64,000 nt of DNA from positions 129,001 to 193,000 of the forward strand of contig CAKZLY010000014.1 of assembly GCA_937127445.1 (NCBI GenBank). The letters run 5' to 3'. Position numbers and translations under genes: made by a program. The notes beneath the pieces were generated by a model. The model had not been told where the DNA came from. It searched no databases and saw only the letters and a program-made list of their open reading frames with translations. Below are positions 48,115 through 57,185 of this stretch, piece after piece. How positions within the stretch are numbered: position 1 is the first letter of the stretch; every line of letters begins with the position of its first letter. Source of the DNA: Eximiradius sp. (GTDB lineage Bacteria > Bacteroidota > Ignavibacteria > Kapaibacteriales > UBA2268).

Positions 48115-48129
48115 TTGCAAATAATAAAA
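48115..48129 (-). promoter_or_regulatory. 15-bp motif TTGCAAATAATAAAA upstream of the response regulator
   Basis: The motif occurs here on the plus strand and again on the minus strand at 46033-46047, inside the palindromic region before the secreted repeat gene. It lies 56-70 bases before the regulator ATG. The relative orientation to the two genes is opposite. Confidence 0.4.
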
Positions 48130-48184
48130 GAAAAACATTAGCTTAATAATATTACAAAATATATCCTTAATTTACCTTAAATGA

Positions 48185-48213
48185 AAATCGTAGAGAGCAT
48201 CTCTCTACGATTT
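48185..48213. terminator. Hairpin terminator after nrfA
   Basis: Perfect 13-base arms AAATCGTAGAGAG and CTCTCTACGATTT (48185-48197, 48201-48213) surround a CAT loop, 29 bases beyond the nrfA stop and upstream of the regulator operon. The core GTAGAGAG/CTCTCTAC also resembles intergenic repeats elsewhere in the window. Confidence 0.75.
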
Positions 48214-48241
48214 AATCATTAATTATTGGAAATCCTTTATT

Positions 48242-49738
48242 TTATTTCTTTTTTTCATAATTATATAATGTCCCTTGCCTTTCTTTCGCTATCCTGTCCC
48301 ACTCGGGAACTACTGTTCGCAAAAAGTTTTCTTTGTCTTTGCGTGCTTTATCCATATCGAGCCCAATGTATTTCTGAGCTAACTCTTTCGTTGAAACATC
48401 CGGTAATTTTAGCGGGATTGGTACATTATGACGTACAAAAACTACCTGTAACATCCCGCGAGCTTGTTCTGCACGCTGTATCGCTGTCCCAAGTATCCTT
48501 AATGCTTCGACAGGTGCGTGAAATCCTACGCCGTTTGCAGCAGCAACCCAATCCCACCTCCATTGAGCGCTTCGTATTAATTTCAAGATGGGTTCCATTT
48601 CTTGTTCAGTTGCTCCTGCTTCCCACGCTTTTTGCGCTTCAATATGTGCCGCAGCAATGGACTTTTCAGCAAGTCGACGTAATTCCATCACTTTATTCTG
48701 ACGTGAAACAACGTCTTCCATCAACTGCTTCTCGCTTTCTCTGTGACATACTTGACAAGAATTTGCAATATTAGCAAGCGGGCTACGAACGTGATGGTCG
48801 GTGAACTTCGAACCTCCCTCTACTTTGTATGGCATATGACAATCTGCACAAGAAACTCCACGTTGAGCGTGAATACCTGTCATATATAATTCATAATCAG
48901 GATGTTGTGCTTTGAGCATTTTTGCTTTGCTCAGTGGATGTACCCAATCATAATGATTAATCTCGTCGTAATATGCTTCCATTTCCTCTGCTGAAAATCC
49001 TTTGTCCCACGGGAAAGCAAGATAATTCGTAGGTTTTTGGAAATAATACTCAACGTGGCACTGGGCGCATACAAGCGAACGCATCTCCTGGTGTGTTGCA
49101 TTCTTAATATCGAAACCACGTCGAGCAAGTGCTTCGGTAAGAGCCGGTCGTGTAATTCTTAAGTTCATCGTTTTAGGATCGTGACAGTCCTGACAACCTA
49201 TCGGATTTACTGCTTCACTCCCTAAATCCGTGAATTTTTTGCTATAAAACTCAGCAACACCCATATTTTTCATTAGCCTTGGTACATCTGTGCTTTTGCA
49301 AGCCCAACAGGTTGCTGGCTGAGGACTCCATTCAATACCGCCCGTTCTTAATATATTTCGTACGTCTATTACGGCATATGCGTGCCCGCGCCCTTGATTA
49401 TACTCGCGTGAAAATGCATACCCTGCCCACATTATTACCAGCTCTGGGTATTCCTCTAAATAATCAATATGAGCAGAACCCATATACGGACTTCTAAATG
49501 ATGTATCAAGCGTTTTCAAATATGATTCATACTGTCGTGGAAAATTTTCCCCCCATACCTCGTTTCTTGGCTCGTATTCAGGTAGATTCTTAACTAAATC
49601 GACCCGTGCAACTGTTTCTGTTCGTCTTTCCATTATTGATGCTGTCAGCATTCCAATAATGAATACAACAACGAATGTGATTGCAAATAGCAACCAATAT
49701 ACCCAAGGTTTCATTTTTTTTGTAGAATTTTCACTCAT
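48242..49738 (-). CDS. nrfA: Cytochrome c nitrite reductase, catalytic subunit
   Basis: The 498-residue pentaheme enzyme reduces nitrite to ammonium with six electrons in the periplasm. The catalytic heme motif C-W-A-C-K has the characteristic lysine ligand. Four CxxCH motifs follow (G-C-Q-D-C-H, V-C-A-Q-C-H, S-C-A-D-C-H, S-C-Q-V-C-H). An N-terminal helix (about 12-34) anchors or exports it. NrfH lies 23 bases upstream, forming the standard quinol-oxidising pair. Length is typical of NrfA. Confidence 0.96.
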   Translation of the reverse strand: MSENSTKKMKPWVYWLLFAITFVVVFIIGMLTASIMERRTETVARVDLVKNLPEYEPRNEVWGENFPRQYESYLKTLDTSFRSPYMGSAHIDYLEEYPELVIMWAGYAFSREYNQGRGHAYAVIDVRNILRTGGIEWSPQPATCWACKSTDVPRLMKNMGVAEFYSKKFTDLGSEAVNPIGCQDCHDPKTMNLRITRPALTEALARRGFDIKNATHQEMRSLVCAQCHVEYYFQKPTNYLAFPWDKGFSAEEMEAYYDEINHYDWVHPLSKAKMLKAQHPDYELYMTGIHAQRGVSCADCHMPYKVEGGSKFTDHHVRSPLANIANSCQVCHRESEKQLMEDVVSRQNKVMELRRLAEKSIAAAHIEAQKAWEAGATEQEMEPILKLIRSAQWRWDWVAAANGVGFHAPVEALRILGTAIQRAEQARGMLQVVFVRHNVPIPLKLPDVSTKELAQKYIGLDMDKARKDKENFLRTVVPEWDRIAKERQGTLYNYEKKK

Positions 49739-49761
49739 TTTTACCTCATCTATTTTGTGAA

Positions 49762-50349
49762 TTATTCAATTAGTTGCATTAACCAATCAGGTGCTGGTTT
49801 TGGCAATGATGGGACTATTGCGTTTGGCGTCGATGCCTGGCTCGAAACTCTTCCGTGAGGCACTTCACGATGACAATCCCAACATAAATGCCCTTTCCCT
49901 TCTTTATAATTTTTCCCTGTTACCTGCACAGCTGTAACATGATTAATTTGGTTTAAATGGCAACGCATACAGTTTTCTTGAACAACCGCTTTCCCCGATT
50001 CTTTTATCCGAATTACTTGCGGTTCCATCCTTAGTGTGAAAATCGTTGCATGGCGCCTTCCGTCCGATGCTTTGAAAAAATACTTTCGTAGAAAATTATC
50101 GTGCGGTACGTGGCAGTCATTACAATTTGCCCTTTCACGGTGACTGCTATGTTGCCAGGACGCATATTGTGGATACATTACGTGGCAATTAATACAAGCT
50201 CTCGGGTCGTCCGATAAATATGAAGTCGCATTCGAAATATGAAAAGCAGTTGCAGAAAGTCCTGCAAGTACCCCAAGACTAATTACAACGGGCAATTTCC
50301 AGCCTTTTGGTGGCATTAGATTCTTTATCACTTCGAAAAATTTATTCAT
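49762..50349 (-). CDS. nrfH: Cytochrome c nitrite reductase membrane subunit
   Basis: The 195-residue NapC/NirT-type tetraheme protein has one N-terminal membrane helix (about 18-40) and four CxxCH motifs (A-C-I-N-C-H-V-M, N-C-N-D-C-H, N-C-M-R-C-H, L-C-W-D-C-H). It takes electrons from the membrane quinol pool and passes them to NrfA. AAGGTG precedes the ATG. It is first in the nrfHA operon; electrons from the Nuo complex encoded later in the window could reach it through the quinone pool. Confidence 0.95.
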   Translation of the reverse strand: MNKFFEVIKNLMPPKGWKLPVVISLGVLAGLSATAFHISNATSYLSDDPRACINCHVMYPQYASWQHSSHRERANCNDCHVPHDNFLRKYFFKASDGRRHATIFTLRMEPQVIRIKESGKAVVQENCMRCHLNQINHVTAVQVTGKNYKEGKGHLCWDCHREVPHGRVSSQASTPNAIVPSLPKPAPDWLMQLIE

Positions 50350-50511
50350 ATTTCACCTTAAATCAGACCTTATACTCTTATTCTATGCTCATATATAAAA
50401 TTTTTTTTTGTAAAAAACAAATTTTTTTTGATTTACCATTTATTTTTTTTAAACTTTTTTACTTATTTATAATTATGTATCATTTTATTTTTTCAATTAG
50501 ATTTTTTTGTG

Positions 50512-50519
50512 TATCTTTG
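50512..50519 (+). promoter_or_regulatory. Probable -7 promoter box of tRNA-Leu (TATCTTTG)
   Basis: TATCTTTG exactly fits the Bacteroidota -7 consensus TAnnTTTG, 15 bases before the mature tRNA 5' end, a good distance for a short leader. The -33 region is T-rich without a clear TTTG. Confidence 0.5.
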
Positions 50520-50534
50520 CATTTTGTTATTATT

Positions 50535-50619
50535 GCGGACGTGGCGGAATTGGCAGACGCACTAGACTTAGGATCTAGCGGGGCGACCCGTGAGAGTTCG
50601 AGTCTCTCCGTCCGCACCA
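50535..50619 (+). tRNA. tRNA-Leu (anticodon UAG)
   Basis: The 85-base gene folds with acceptor arms GCGGACG/CGTCCGC, discriminator A and an encoded CCA. The anticodon loop is C-T-T-A-G-G-A, anticodon TAG, on stem CTAGA/TCTAG, and reads CUN leucine codons. A long variable arm (CGGGGCGACCCG region) marks a class II tRNA, and the T-arm contains GTTCGAGTC. It lies between the divergent nrfH gene and trigger factor. Confidence 0.97.
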
Positions 50620-50648
50620 TTTTTTATTAATAAACAAGGTAGCACAAA

Positions 50649-52040
50649 TTGGAAACAAAATTCAACAAATTGAGCGATACCCTTTTCTCCTTCGAAGTCA
50701 ATTTCCCGAAAAGTGAAGTCGATGACAAAATTCAACAAGAACTGAACAATCTTCAACGCAACTACCAAATTGAAGGTTTTCGCAAAGGCAAAGTGCCAAT
50801 GAATTTAGTCAAACAACGCTTTGGCAACGAAGTCCTTTATAATATTTGCCTCGATCACACACAGGATGCTTTTAGCAAATATGTTGAACAAGAAAAACTC
50901 GAACTTGTTTCCTCCCCTGTTCTGAAAGATTTCAAAATTGACGAGGAAAACGTTAGTGCTGTTCTCGAATTTGAGCAACACCCTAAGCTCGATTTAGTGG
51001 ATTTTAAAGAACTCTCTGTTGACCAAGTCGTTTATGTTCCAGATGAATTAGATATTGACTACGTTTTGCATAAACTTGGACTCGAACTGGGCAATAAATC
51101 CGAAGCCGACACAGTTGAAAATTTTGATGTTATCATCTATGGCGATTTCCAGTCTGTCGAAAAAGAAACTGGAAATGTCCTTCAAAATATGCCAAATAAT
51201 GTGATTTATCTCTTCTCATACGATTTCCCTGAGCAATTCAAACAATTTTTCTTAAATAAAAAAGTTGACGACCAGTTTGAAATTGATTTTGCAGAAGTTG
51301 ACCCACTTCGCCAAAATGAAATTTTCAAAGTGAAAATCAACAAAATTGAGAAAATTGAGCCTGCTGAACTTACGGAAGATAAAATTTCTGAAATTAGCGG
51401 CGGTAGGTTTAGCACTATCGAAGACTTACGCGAAGATATTTCTCTATTTATTCAAAACCACTTCGACCACTACGAAAATGTTGATTTTGAAAATAATGTT
51501 TACAAAAAAATTGTCGAGCAGTATAAAGAAATTCCAATTCCTCAAAATCTGCTCAACGAAAGCATAAAAAATGCTATCGAAATGCACGCAAAGAAACACA
51601 ACTTAAACCCTGACGAACTTTCCCGAAACGAAGACTTCTTAACCCCACTCAAAGAAGAAATTCGTCGCCAATATATCTTTGAAATTGTCTCTGCTGAAAT
51701 AATCAAAAAAGAGCAACTTAATTTGGAAGATGAAGACGTTGCTGATTACTTCGAGCAAGTTGGCTTGCCACGTGAAATGGGCTCGCTCGAAATTCTAAAA
51801 AATCTGGATGAAAAGCAACGCACAAATCTTATTAATAAGCTTCTTACCGATAAAGTTATTGGTTATCTGAAATCTGTTGTTACTACTAACAATGTTGATG
51901 CTGAAGAAAAAGTTAAAAAAATGATTGTTACAAACCTTTCTTATTATCAAGCAGTTGCTCATAATCTGACTCACAACCACGAACACCATCACGACCACGA
52001 ACACGAACATAATGAAGCTCATCCGAGCGACGAAAATTAA
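50649..52040 (+). CDS. tig: Trigger factor
   Basis: The 463-residue ribosome-bound chaperone begins at a TTG (50649). The N-terminal ribosome-binding domain contains the signature G-F-R-K-G-K-V-P. A diverged peptidyl-prolyl isomerase-like domain (about 150-240) and the helical C-terminal chaperone domain follow. The last 30 residues are a His/Asp/Glu-rich tail (H-N-H-E-H-H-H-D-H-E-H-E-H), which may bind Ni or Zn. A perfect terminator follows, so the gene is probably monocistronic apart from the upstream tRNA. Confidence 0.93.
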   Translation: METKFNKLSDTLFSFEVNFPKSEVDDKIQQELNNLQRNYQIEGFRKGKVPMNLVKQRFGNEVLYNICLDHTQDAFSKYVEQEKLELVSSPVLKDFKIDEENVSAVLEFEQHPKLDLVDFKELSVDQVVYVPDELDIDYVLHKLGLELGNKSEADTVENFDVIIYGDFQSVEKETGNVLQNMPNNVIYLFSYDFPEQFKQFFLNKKVDDQFEIDFAEVDPLRQNEIFKVKINKIEKIEPAELTEDKISEISGGRFSTIEDLREDISLFIQNHFDHYENVDFENNVYKKIVEQYKEIPIPQNLLNESIKNAIEMHAKKHNLNPDELSRNEDFLTPLKEEIRRQYIFEIVSAEIIKKEQLNLEDEDVADYFEQVGLPREMGSLEILKNLDEKQRTNLINKLLTDKVIGYLKSVVTTNNVDAEEKVKKMIVTNLSYYQAVAHNLTHNHEHHHDHEHEHNEAHPSDEN

Positions 52041-52065
52041 TCCGCAAGTGCTATATTAATGACAT

Positions 52066-52102
52066 AAAGAAAGAGGCTGACACACAATCAGCCTCTTTCT
52101 TT
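52066..52102. terminator. Strong terminator after tig
   Basis: Perfect 15-base arms AAAGAAAGAGGCTGA and TCAGCCTCTTTCTTT (52066-52080, 52088-52102) flank a 7-base loop between the converging tig and sua5 genes. Confidence 0.92.
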
Positions 52103-52145
52103 AACGTACATTTCTCATATTTCAAATTCTTCAATTCTGCTATTT

Positions 52146-53096
52146 TTACAACAAACTTTCGTAATCATATGCTGCCTTTCGTAATCTCTCCATTATTGCT
52201 ATTCCAATACCGATTTCAGGGACGGGTTCTGCCACAATGCAGCCAACCTCGCTTTCTTCGAGCAAGTGCATACCGTAGAACAAATTGACAGCACACTCTT
52301 TGAGCGATTTGCTTTCTGTTAGTCTAAATACAACTTTATATTCATTATCGTATTGCCCACTGAACGATAGTAAGCCCGCATTTGATTTATCTATCGCAGT
52401 ATTAACTTTTTCTGATAATATATAAATCGGCTTTCTTGGACTATAATGAGATTTTAACATCCCCGGTGCAGCTAAATTACTCTCAACATACTCTTTGTCG
52501 AATGGCAATATTGCTTCAAGGTCTTCACGAGTGATAAATCCATTTCGCAAAATTACAAAGCCTTTTTCGGTAAGTGTGATAATTGTAGATTCTATACCGA
52601 CTTTTGTTTTACCGCCATCAAGTATGTAATCGACATCTGGAAGATATTTTCTTACGTGTTGAGCAGTCGTTGGACTGATGCGACCAAATTTGTTTGCGCT
52701 CGGTGCGGCTATTGGGCAACCCGATTGTCTAATCAGTTCAAGAGCAATTTCTTCTTTCGGCATCCGTAGCCCAACAGTTGGAAGTCCAGATGTAACTATA
52801 TCAGGTATTATAGGTCGTTTCTTTAAAACAATAGTAAGAGGTCCAGGCCAAAATTTTTCAACTATTTTGTATATTCTCTCATCATCAGCATAAGTATAAT
52901 TTGCTATATCGTTCAGTTCAGCTATATGTACTATCAATGGGTCGAACCTTGGTCTCTCTTTCAATTCAAAAATACGAGCAACTGCCATTGAATTTAATGC
53001 ATTCGCCCCAAGCCCATAAACAGTTTCAGTGGGAAATGCGACTACTTTACCCTCGCGAATATATTGCGCAGCTATTTCAATATCTTTGTATTTCAT
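52146..53096 (-). CDS. sua5: L-threonylcarbamoyladenylate synthase (Sua5 type)
   Basis: The 316-residue enzyme makes threonylcarbamoyl-AMP from threonine, bicarbonate and ATP for t6A37 in tRNAs reading ANN codons. The YrdC domain (1-205) has the P-T-E-T-V-Y-G-L-G motif and the KRPxxxP region. The C-terminal Sua5 domain (about 235-316, H-Y-S-P-R-K-P linker) distinguishes it from short TsaC. It follows the rpoD gene on the minus strand, separated by a terminator hairpin. Confidence 0.93.
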   Translation of the reverse strand: MKYKDIEIAAQYIREGKVVAFPTETVYGLGANALNSMAVARIFELKERPRFDPLIVHIAELNDIANYTYADDERIYKIVEKFWPGPLTIVLKKRPIIPDIVTSGLPTVGLRMPKEEIALELIRQSGCPIAAPSANKFGRISPTTAQHVRKYLPDVDYILDGGKTKVGIESTIITLTEKGFVILRNGFITREDLEAILPFDKEYVESNLAAPGMLKSHYSPRKPIYILSEKVNTAIDKSNAGLLSFSGQYDNEYKVVFRLTESKSLKECAVNLFYGMHLLEESEVGCIVAEPVPEIGIGIAIMERLRKAAYDYESLL

Positions 53097-53124
53097 AATT
53101 ATTCAAAATAAATTTATAAAAAAA

Positions 53125-53142
53125 GTGGCGTCAAAACGCCAC
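53125..53142 (-). terminator. Hairpin terminator after rpoD
   Basis: GTGGCGT (53125-53131) pairs with ACGCCAC (53136-53142). Read on the minus strand it is followed by seven Ts, 27 bases beyond the rpoD stop codon and before the sua5 start. Confidence 0.85.
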
Positions 53143-53168
53143 AGGTAAATTATTTATTTTTGAATATT

Positions 53169-54029
53169 CTATCCCAAATAAGAACGCAACGACTTCGAAC
53201 GCGAAGCATGGCGTAATCTTCTAATAGCCTTTTCTTTAATCTGACGAACGCGTTCACGTGTTAGATTAAACTTTTCGCCTATTTCTTCAAGTGTTAACTG
53301 ATTACCGTCCAGTCCGAAATACAATTTTATTACTTCGGCTTCGCGAGGCGAAAGAGTTGCAAGAACCTGCTGTACTTCCACACGTAATGATTCGCGCATT
53401 AGTTCTTGATCGGGAGATGGCTGAGTTTCATTCGGCAGTACATCGAGCAAACGATTGTCCTCGCCCTGCACAAACGGAGCATCAACAGATAAGTGTCTAC
53501 CCGAAATTTTTATCGTTTCGGCAATTTCTGCAACCGACATATTCAGTTCCTCAGCCAACTCGGCCGCGGTCGGCTCACGCTCGAATTCCTGCTCCAACTC
53601 ACTAAACTTTTTGCCGATTTTGTTTAATGCTCCTACGCGATTAAGCGGAAGCCTTACAATTCTTGATTGTTCAGCTAATGCTTGCAAAATCGACTGCCTT
53701 ATCCACCAAACAGCATAGGAAATAAACTTAAACCCGCGAGTTTCGTCGAACCGCTTTGCTGCTTTAATCAGCCCTAAATTGCCTTCGTTAATTAAGTCGC
53801 CGAGCGACAAACCCTGATTTTGATATTGCTTCGCAACAGAAACCACAAATCGCAAATTTGCCTTTACTAATCGTTCCATAGCCAAATTTGCCTCAGGACC
53901 ACCCTTTTTAATTATTCTCGCCAATTCGATTTCCTGATCAGCTGACAAAAGCTCAACTTTCCCAATTTCCTGCAAATACTTATCTAATGATTGACTTTCT
54001 CTGTTTGTGTATTGCTTTGTTATTCTCAT
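53169..54029 (-). CDS. rpoD: Primary sigma-70 factor, short form
   Basis: The 286-residue protein has region 1.2 ([11 protein letters not shown]), region 2 with [10 protein letters not shown] and the -10 reading [10 protein letters not shown]. Region 3 and region 4 ([20 protein letters not shown]) follow. It lacks region 1.1, as housekeeping sigma factors of Bacteroidota do. In that group this sigma reads TAnnTTTG-type promoters, which fits boxes seen in the window. Confidence 0.95.
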   Translation of the reverse strand: MRITKQYTNRESQSLDKYLQEIGKVELLSADQEIELARIIKKGGPEANLAMERLVKANLRFVVSVAKQYQNQGLSLGDLINEGNLGLIKAAKRFDETRGFKFISYAVWWIRQSILQALAEQSRIVRLPLNRVGALNKIGKKFSELEQEFEREPTAAELAEELNMSVAEIAETIKISGRHLSVDAPFVQGEDNRLLDVLPNETQPSPDQELMRESLRVEVQQVLATLSPREAEVIKLYFGLDGNQLTLEEIGEKFNLTRERVRQIKEKAIRRLRHASRSKSLRSYLG

Positions 54030-54384
54030 AACTACTTATATATTAATTACATTTAATATTTCAAATTAAATAATACCACCAGTAGACGCATTAAAAATTA
54101 TTATATTTTTACTAAAATTTGAATTAACAATAATTAATTTTCCAGAATGTGAATGCTTTCATAATTCTACTTGATAATCATACAAAAAGTTGCGATATAC
54201 CTAATGAATTAAAAAAAACTAATAAAACTTTGCGAAGAAAAATGTTATTTTTTTTAGCATTTATTAGATTTTTAGGAACGACTAAACGATTAAAGTTTAA
54301 AAATATTTTGGTAAATAATTTTTTTATTTTTTCTCAATTAATTAAATTGCACGTAAAGAAATCTACAAAATAGACAGGTAGTAT
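54030..54384. other. Intergenic region between divergent rpoD and nuoA
   Basis: These 355 very AT-rich bases should hold the promoters of rpoD and of the nuo operon. A 74-codon frame at 54149-54373 has the base bias of non-coding DNA and no family resemblance. No convincing -7/-33 pair or operator could be fixed. Confidence 0.55.
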
Positions 54385-54810
54385 ATGGTAACAGAATTTG
54401 GGATTATTCTTTTATTTCTTATCATAGGTGCTCTTTTTGTTGGTATCAGTATCTTTGCAGCAGCTCTCATCAGACCTCACAATCCAACACCAGAAAAATT
54501 AACCACATATGAATCAGGCGAAGAACCTATCGGCAGTCCTTGGGTGCAATTTAATATACGTTTCTACATAATAGCTCTTGCATTTCTAATTTTCGAAGTA
54601 GAATTGGTGTTTTTGTTTCCTTGGGCAGTTGTATTTAAAACGTTGGGTTGGTATGCATTTATTGCTATGGTAATATTTGTGCTCATTTTAATACTTGGTC
54701 TTGCCTACGACTGGGCAAAAGGCTATCTCGAATGGGATAAACCCAAGCCATATATTCCAAGATTGAAAGATTTAATTATTACTCGTGAAGATTTGAAAAA
54801 ACAACAATAG
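54385..54810 (+). CDS. nuoA: NADH-quinone oxidoreductase subunit A
   Basis: The 141-residue subunit has three membrane helices and the conserved matrix-side loop [11 protein letters not shown]. The [11 protein letters not shown] helix is also conserved. It is part of the junction between the hydrophilic and membrane arms of complex I near the quinone channel. It starts the nuo operon, 8 bases before nuoB. Confidence 0.95.
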   Translation: MVTEFGIILLFLIIGALFVGISIFAAALIRPHNPTPEKLTTYESGEEPIGSPWVQFNIRFYIIALAFLIFEVELVFLFPWAVVFKTLGWYAFIAMVIFVLILILGLAYDWAKGYLEWDKPKPYIPRLKDLIITREDLKKQQ

Positions 54811-54818
54811 GTGAGAAA

Positions 54819-55397
54819 ATGGGACTTTTGAATAGATTAGACAATCCTTATGATATTTCTCCGGGGATTATACTCGGGACAATGGAAGACTTGCTCAATT
54901 GGGGACGCGCTCGTTCCGATTGGTATCTCCAATTCGGGCTTGCTTGCTGCGCGATTGAGTTTATGGCGCTTAATGCTTCCCACTACGATCTGATGCGTTT
55001 CGGTTGTATTCCAAGGACTTCTCCCCGTCAGGCTGATTTTATTATTATTAGCGGAACTGTAACACTTAAAATGGCTGAACGTATCAAAAGGCTCTACGAG
55101 CAAATGGCTGAACCTAAATACGTCCTTGCTATGGGCTCTTGCTCTATTTGTGGCGGTCCTTACTGGAAAGAAGGCTACCACGTGCTCAAAGGCGTTGATA
55201 GAATTATCCCCGTTGACGTCTACGTTCCGGGCTGCCCACCACGCCCAGAAGCATTCTTCGACGGTATGATTAAACTTCAAGAAAAAATAAACAAACAGAA
55301 AATTTTCGAAAAACGCGCTCGCATTGCCGAAGAAGATGCTAAAAATGGCAAAAGCAACAATATCCATCTTCCGCACGGCTGGGAAGAAGTTAAATGA
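54819..55397 (+). CDS. nuoB: NADH-quinone oxidoreductase subunit B
   Basis: The 192-residue subunit binds cluster N2, the last iron-sulfur centre before quinone. The ligands are visible as [15 protein letters not shown] and G-C-P-P-R-P. AGGTGAG precedes the ATG. A C-terminal extension after about residue 160 is Lys/Glu-rich. A hairpin repeat separates it from nuoC. Confidence 0.96.
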   Translation: MGLLNRLDNPYDISPGIILGTMEDLLNWGRARSDWYLQFGLACCAIEFMALNASHYDLMRFGCIPRTSPRQADFIIISGTVTLKMAERIKRLYEQMAEPKYVLAMGSCSICGGPYWKEGYHVLKGVDRIIPVDVYVPGCPPRPEAFFDGMIKLQEKINKQKIFEKRARIAEEDAKNGKSNNIHLPHGWEEVK

Positions 55398-55412
55398 TTT
55401 AATAATCTTGTA

Positions 55413-55434
55413 GAGATGCAATGCTTTGCATCTC
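55413..55434. repeat. Hairpin inside the nuo operon (GAGATGCAA/TTGCATCTC)
   Basis: Perfect 9-base arms with a TGCT loop lie between nuoB and nuoC, preceded by TGTA. It resembles a widespread class of GTAGAGA(T/C)GCA intergenic inverted repeats. Position inside an operon without a T-tract argues against full termination; it may protect or process the message. Confidence 0.5.
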
Positions 55435-55493
55435 GCAGATAACAAACAAGAAACAAGGTAAATAATATTTTATTAAATTTAGCTGTAAGTAAA

Positions 55494-55970
55494 ATGAACC
55501 CAAAAGAAATATTCGATCTGCTAAAAAAAGAAATCGGTGACAGAGCTCTTGAACTCGTCGAAAAAGAGCATCACGACCCGTTTATTGTTGTATCGTCCGA
55601 CGCAATTGTGGAGGCTTGCCTTGTCCTTCGAGACGACCCAAACACCCTTTTTGATTACCTTGTTAATTTATCCGGCGTTGATGATAAAGATAAATTTGTC
55701 GTTGTTTATCATCTCTTTTCTTTACAACATAAGCACAGAATTGTGCTAAAAGTTTATCTTGATAGAGAAAATCCTCATGTCCCAACTGTCGAACGCGTTT
55801 GGAGAAGTGCTAATTGGCACGAACGTGAAGCCTACGATATGTTTGGGATTATTTTCGATGGGCATTCCGACTTGCGACGTATCCTTTGCCCTTATGATTG
55901 GGAAGGCCATCCATTGCGAAAAGATTACAAAACACCTGATTATTACAAAAGTATTAAAGTTCCATTATAA
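55494..55970 (+). CDS. nuoC: NADH-quinone oxidoreductase subunit C
   Basis: The 158-residue hydrophilic subunit contains the 30-kDa family signature E-R-E-A-Y-D-M-F-G-I-I-F-D-G-H, followed by the L-R-R-I-L-C and H-P-L-R-K-D-Y box. It connects subunits B and D in the Q-module. It is a separate protein, not fused to NuoD as in E. coli. Confidence 0.94.
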   Translation: MNPKEIFDLLKKEIGDRALELVEKEHHDPFIVVSSDAIVEACLVLRDDPNTLFDYLVNLSGVDDKDKFVVVYHLFSLQHKHRIVLKVYLDRENPHVPTVERVWRSANWHEREAYDMFGIIFDGHSDLRRILCPYDWEGHPLRKDYKTPDYYKSIKVPL

Positions 55971-56000
55971 GAAAATTAATTATAATATAAAGGTCCGACA

Positions 56001-57155
56001 GTGAGCGAGACAAAAACTTTTGAAATTGATTTTGGAAAAGTATATTCAGAAAGAATGCGGCTGAATGTAGGTCCGCAGCACCCATCTACTCACGGCGTTC
56101 TTCGATTGGAAGTGGAACTCGAAGGGGAAGTAGTTACCGATGTTGTCCCACACATTGGATACCTTCACCGCTGCTTCGAAAAACACGCTGAAAATGTAAC
56201 ATACCCTCAAGTTATTCCATACATTGACCGTATGGATTATATTTCGTCTATGAATAATGAATACCCATACGTTCTGGGTATGGAAAAACTCCTTGGTATT
56301 GAAGTTCCCGAAAAAGTGCAATATATTAGAGTTATCTGCGCCGAACTGAACCGTATTGCTAACCACCAAATCGCAATTGCTACCTTTGGCTTGGACTCCG
56401 GTGCATTTACTCCATTTCTCTACTATTTCCGCGATCGCGAAATGATTATTACTTTGTTCGAGAAACTTAGTGGCGGTCGTTTGCTCTATAACTACTTCTG
56501 GATTGGCGGGCTTATGCACGATGTGCATCCTACATTTGTCGAAGATTGTCTCGAAATAGTAAAACAAGTCCGCAAAACCAATGATGAAGCATTAGACCTT
56601 CTGATGTATAATAAGATTTTCATTGAAAGAACTGCTAATATAGGCATTCTACCTGCTGATGTAGCTATTAATTACGGCTGCTCGGGTCCTGTCTTGCGTG
56701 GTTCAGGTGTCCCTTATGATTTGCGTAAGGTCGAGCCATATTCGATTTATGATAGATTTGATTTCGATGCCGTCGTTGGCAAAGGCGAAATGGGAACACT
56801 TGGCGATTGCTGGGATAGAAACATCGTTCGCGTTCGCGAAATTTACGAAAGTTGCAAAATTATCGAGCAAGCAATCGAACAAATGCCAAAAGAACCTTGT
56901 GATGTTCGTCAAGCAATCCCGAAACGAATCAAACCTCCTGTTGGAGAATTTTACTGCCGTGCAGAAAACCCCAAAGGCGAACTCGGATTCTATATTATTA
57001 GCGACGGTAGCCCGAAACCATCTCGCGTACGTGCTCGCGCTACAAGCTTTGTTAATCTTAGCGTTTTACCTGAAATTTCCAAAGGCTATATGATTGCTGA
57101 CCTTATTATGATATTAGGTTCGCTCGATATAGTTCTTGGAGAAATTGATAGATAA
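56001..57155 (+). CDS. nuoD: NADH-quinone oxidoreductase subunit D
   Basis: The 384-residue subunit forms the quinone pocket with NuoB. G-P-Q-H-P-S-T-H-G-V-L-R (with the quinone-contact His), the E-R-T-A-N-I-G-I segment and the C-terminal G-S-L-D-I-V-L-G-E-I-D-R are typical. The start is GTG 56001 with AAAGG upstream. The expected nuoE, nuoF and nuoG do not follow; nuoH comes next. Confidence 0.96.
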   Translation: MSETKTFEIDFGKVYSERMRLNVGPQHPSTHGVLRLEVELEGEVVTDVVPHIGYLHRCFEKHAENVTYPQVIPYIDRMDYISSMNNEYPYVLGMEKLLGIEVPEKVQYIRVICAELNRIANHQIAIATFGLDSGAFTPFLYYFRDREMIITLFEKLSGGRLLYNYFWIGGLMHDVHPTFVEDCLEIVKQVRKTNDEALDLLMYNKIFIERTANIGILPADVAINYGCSGPVLRGSGVPYDLRKVEPYSIYDRFDFDAVVGKGEMGTLGDCWDRNIVRVREIYESCKIIEQAIEQMPKEPCDVRQAIPKRIKPPVGEFYCRAENPKGELGFYIISDGSPKPSRVRARATSFVNLSVLPEISKGYMIADLIMILGSLDIVLGEIDR

Positions 57156-57185
57156 TGAATATTATTAACTAAATATAAAAGAATA

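Noticed and set aside
48226-48774. 182-codon plus-strand frame opposite nrfA
   Set aside because: It is antisense to the heme-binding nrfA gene, whose five heme motifs and length leave no doubt about the coding strand.
54149-54373. 74-codon frame between rpoD and nuoA
   Set aside because: It lies in very AT-rich spacer, has no ribosome binding site and no family resemblance.
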